A stretch of DNA of 43,107 nucleotides from DASVEG01 sp035540495 (GTDB taxonomy: Bacteria; Actinomycetota; Acidimicrobiia; Acidimicrobiales; CADCTF01), in the NCBI GenBank assembly GCA_035540495.1, contig DATLGL010000026.1, positions 1 through 43,107 on the forward strand, read 5' to 3'. The position numbers and the translations under genes were made by a program. Under the pieces are notes generated by a model, which was not told the origin of the DNA, searched no databases, and saw only the letters and a program-made list of their open reading frames with translations. Shown here piece after piece: positions 41,606 to 43,107 of the stretch. Position 1 is the stretch's first letter; the number at the start of each line of letters is the position of its first letter.

Positions 41606-42958
41606 ATGACCGACATCGACAACATCAACGACATCCAGCTCTCACGCCGTTCGCTGCTCCGGGGCGCCGGCACGTTCCTCGGCGCGGCGGCGCTCGCCGC
41701 ACCGTTGTCGGCGCTCGCTGCGAACCCGGCTGCGGCAGCGGGCAGGGGCGGCTGGCACGCCGGGCTCGCCGGCGGGTACGGCCCGCTGTACCCGACGAAG
41801 GACCTGACGACGGGCCAGGAGCTCCTGAAGCTCCCGCGCGGGTTCCAGTACATGAGCTTCGGCCGCAGCGGCGAGCTCATGACCGACGGCATCGCGACGC
41901 CCGGAAACCACGACGGCATGGCCGCATTCCGCATGCCCGACGGCAAGGTGCACCTGGTCCGCAACCACGAGCGCGGCCCGGGCGCGGCGTTCGCCCACGG
42001 GATGACGTACAACGACCAGGCCGGCGGCGGCACGACGACGCTCGTCTTCGACCCTGACAAGGGCCAGCTGGTGGAGTCGTGGGCCAGCCTGGCCGGCACG
42101 ATCCGCAACTGCGCCGGCGGGCCCACGCCGTGGGGTTCCTGGCTCACGTGCGAGGAGACCATCGACGCCGTCGGCGCCAAGCGCCACGGGTACGTCTTCG
42201 AGGTGCCGGCCGACGGCGTCGGCAGCGGCCAACCGATCATCGGCATGGGCCGCTACAACCACGAGGCGGCCGCTGTCGACCCGGCCACCCACATCGTCTA
42301 CCTCACCGAGGACGCCACACCCTCGGGCCTCTACCGGTACGTCCCGACGAAGAAGGACGACCTCGCCGCCGGCGGCAAGCTGCAGATGCTGAAGATCGGC
42401 GACGGCCTGTCGGTCTCGACGTACATCGACGCCACGGGCAAGAGCTACGGGAAGGTCAGCTGGGTCGACATCGACGACCCGGATCCCTCGAACGCTCGCG
42501 CCACCGCTGCAGGGTCCGTCGTCCAGCAAGGGATCCTGAAGGGCGGGGCCGTCTTCAGCCGCGGCGAAGGCGCGTGGTACTCGAACGGCAAGGTCCACTT
42601 CGTGTCCACCAACGGTGGTCCGGCCCGCCAGGGGCAGATCTTCGAGCTCGACGTGGTGAACGACACGCTCCGCGTGCTCTACGCCTCTCCCGACGCAGCG
42701 ACGCTCAACGCGCCCGACAACATCTGCGCGAGCCCTCGCGGCGGACTCGTCATCTGCGAAGACGGCTCCGGCACCGAGTTCCTCCACGGCCTCGGCCTCG
42801 ACGGGAAGATCTTCCCGTTCGCCGAGAACAACCTGAACGACTCCGAGTGGGCCGGCGCCACGTTCGAGCCCAAGAACGGCAACTGGCTGTTCGCCAACAT
42901 CCAGTCGCCCGGCATCACGTTCGCCATCACCGGCCCCTGGAGGCAGGGCGTCCTCTAG
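41606..42958 (+). CDS. phoX: PhoX-type alkaline phosphatase (DUF839), Tat-exported
   Basis: This 450-residue enzyme of the PhoX/DUF839 family is a calcium- and iron-dependent beta-propeller phosphatase active on phosphomonoesters outside the cell. A Tat signal SRRSLLRGAGTFLGAAALAA occupies residues 12-31. Propeller motifs include LVRNHERGPG, TPWGSWLTCEETI, GRYNHEAAAVDPATHIVYLTED, DNICASPRGGLVICEDG and the end ITGPWRQGVL. There is no wall-sorting signal, unlike the decayed PhoX-like remnant at 31293. It has a probable leaderless promoter. An insertion sequence begins one base after its stop, so any native downstream terminator has been displaced. Confidence 0.92.
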   Translation: MTDIDNINDIQLSRRSLLRGAGTFLGAAALAAPLSALAANPAAAAGRGGWHAGLAGGYGPLYPTKDLTTGQELLKLPRGFQYMSFGRSGELMTDGIATPGNHDGMAAFRMPDGKVHLVRNHERGPGAAFAHGMTYNDQAGGGTTTLVFDPDKGQLVESWASLAGTIRNCAGGPTPWGSWLTCEETIDAVGAKRHGYVFEVPADGVGSGQPIIGMGRYNHEAAAVDPATHIVYLTEDATPSGLYRYVPTKKDDLAAGGKLQMLKIGDGLSVSTYIDATGKSYGKVSWVDIDDPDPSNARATAAGSVVQQGILKGGAVFSRGEGAWYSNGKVHFVSTNGGPARQGQIFELDVVNDTLRVLYASPDAATLNAPDNICASPRGGLVICEDGSGTEFLHGLGLDGKIFPFAENNLNDSEWAGATFEPKNGNWLFANIQSPGITFAITGPWRQGVL

Positions 42959-43004
42959 GTGTAGTGACCACGGACGTTGCTGACACTCCGGGTCCACCGA
43001 TGAG

Positions 43005-43065
43005 CTGAGCCTCCGGGCGAACGTGTGGCTCTTCCACAAGACGCACGTTCCCCCAGGAGGCTCAG
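43005..43065 (+). promoter_or_regulatory. Hairpin covering the transposase ribosome binding site
   Basis: CTGAGCCTCCGGGCGAACGTG (43005-43025) is almost the exact inverse of CACGTTCCCCCAGGAGGCTCAG (43044-43065), with a further TGTGG/CCACA pairing inside. The Shine-Dalgarno AGGAGG (43055-43060) is within the right arm and the TTG start follows at 43066. Confidence 0.8.
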
Positions 43066-43107
43066 TTGCACGGTAACGCTCGCCTGACCCATCGCGGTCG
43101 ACAGGAG
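43066..43107 (+). CDS. IS481-like transposase, N-terminal fragment cut by the window edge
   Basis: Fourteen codons are visible, reading MHGNARLTHRGRQE from a TTG start with AGGAGG five bases upstream. This closely resembles the N-terminus of IS481-family DDE transposases (MHxNARLTPxGR). The remainder is beyond the window, so completeness is unknown. Confidence 0.65.
   Translation, partial: MHGNARLTHRGRQE

Larger units (their letters stand above)
42960..43107 (+). mobile_element. Left end of an IS481-like insertion sequence
   Basis: TGTAGTGACCACGGACGTTG at 42960-42979 is a plausible terminal repeat (it begins TGT, as IS481-family ends do). It is followed by a long hairpin and the start of a transposase at 43066. 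The right end is outside the window, so the terminal repeat and target duplication cannot be confirmed. Confidence 0.65.

Overview
The window is about 43 kb of a high-GC chromosome that reads as Actinomycetota, most probably class Acidimicrobiia. The pointers are a SenX3-RegX3-type phosphate two-component pair, GTTCACC-type PHO boxes in 11-bp register, class-E-like sortases with LAxTG/LPxTG substrates, DivIVA and MreB together, and the UPF0182 / PDZ-Lon / Zincin_2 gene set known from mycobacteria. Many starts are GTG or TTG and several genes look leaderless. The class-level assignment is inference, because no rRNA or other marker gene is present.

Positions 1-4563 are the right end of an integrated mobilizable element. 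It carries a MobF relaxase-helicase, an excisionase-like helix-turn-helix protein and a tyrosine integrase, and abuts the 3' end of an initiator tRNA-fMet that is the probable attachment site. The other end lies outside the window. Positions 4624-24438 are mostly housekeeping. A minus-strand operon runs PDZ-Lon protease, sensor kinase, DivIVA-like protein, UPF0182 membrane protein. It is followed by a sortase, a HEAT-repeat protein, an overlapping moaE / small membrane protein / mreB cluster, an HtrA-like protein without its catalytic serine, a sugar-nucleotide-type epimerase, a Zincin_2 protein with a degenerate HExxH motif, a phosphoesterase and an MFS transporter.

Positions 23719-42958 form a phosphate-acquisition island. 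It holds senX3-regX3-like regulators, surE, a first pst operon with a lipoprotein PstS, a tyrosine phosphatase, two decayed genes, a second pst operon, a secreted purple-acid-phosphatase-like enzyme and a PhoX-type phosphatase. The second operon reads pstC-pstA-pstB-pstS-sortase followed by two small-family membrane proteins. Its PstS ends in an LAKTG wall-sorting signal, the adjacent divergent phosphatase ends in LPATG, and a decayed PhoX-like gene ends in LAETG. The most interesting proposal here is that a dedicated sortase fixes a phosphate-binding protein and phosphatases to the cell wall as one Pho-controlled uptake system.

The right edge (42960-43107) is the start of an IS481-like insertion sequence, one base after the PhoX stop. 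A long hairpin there covers the transposase ribosome binding site.
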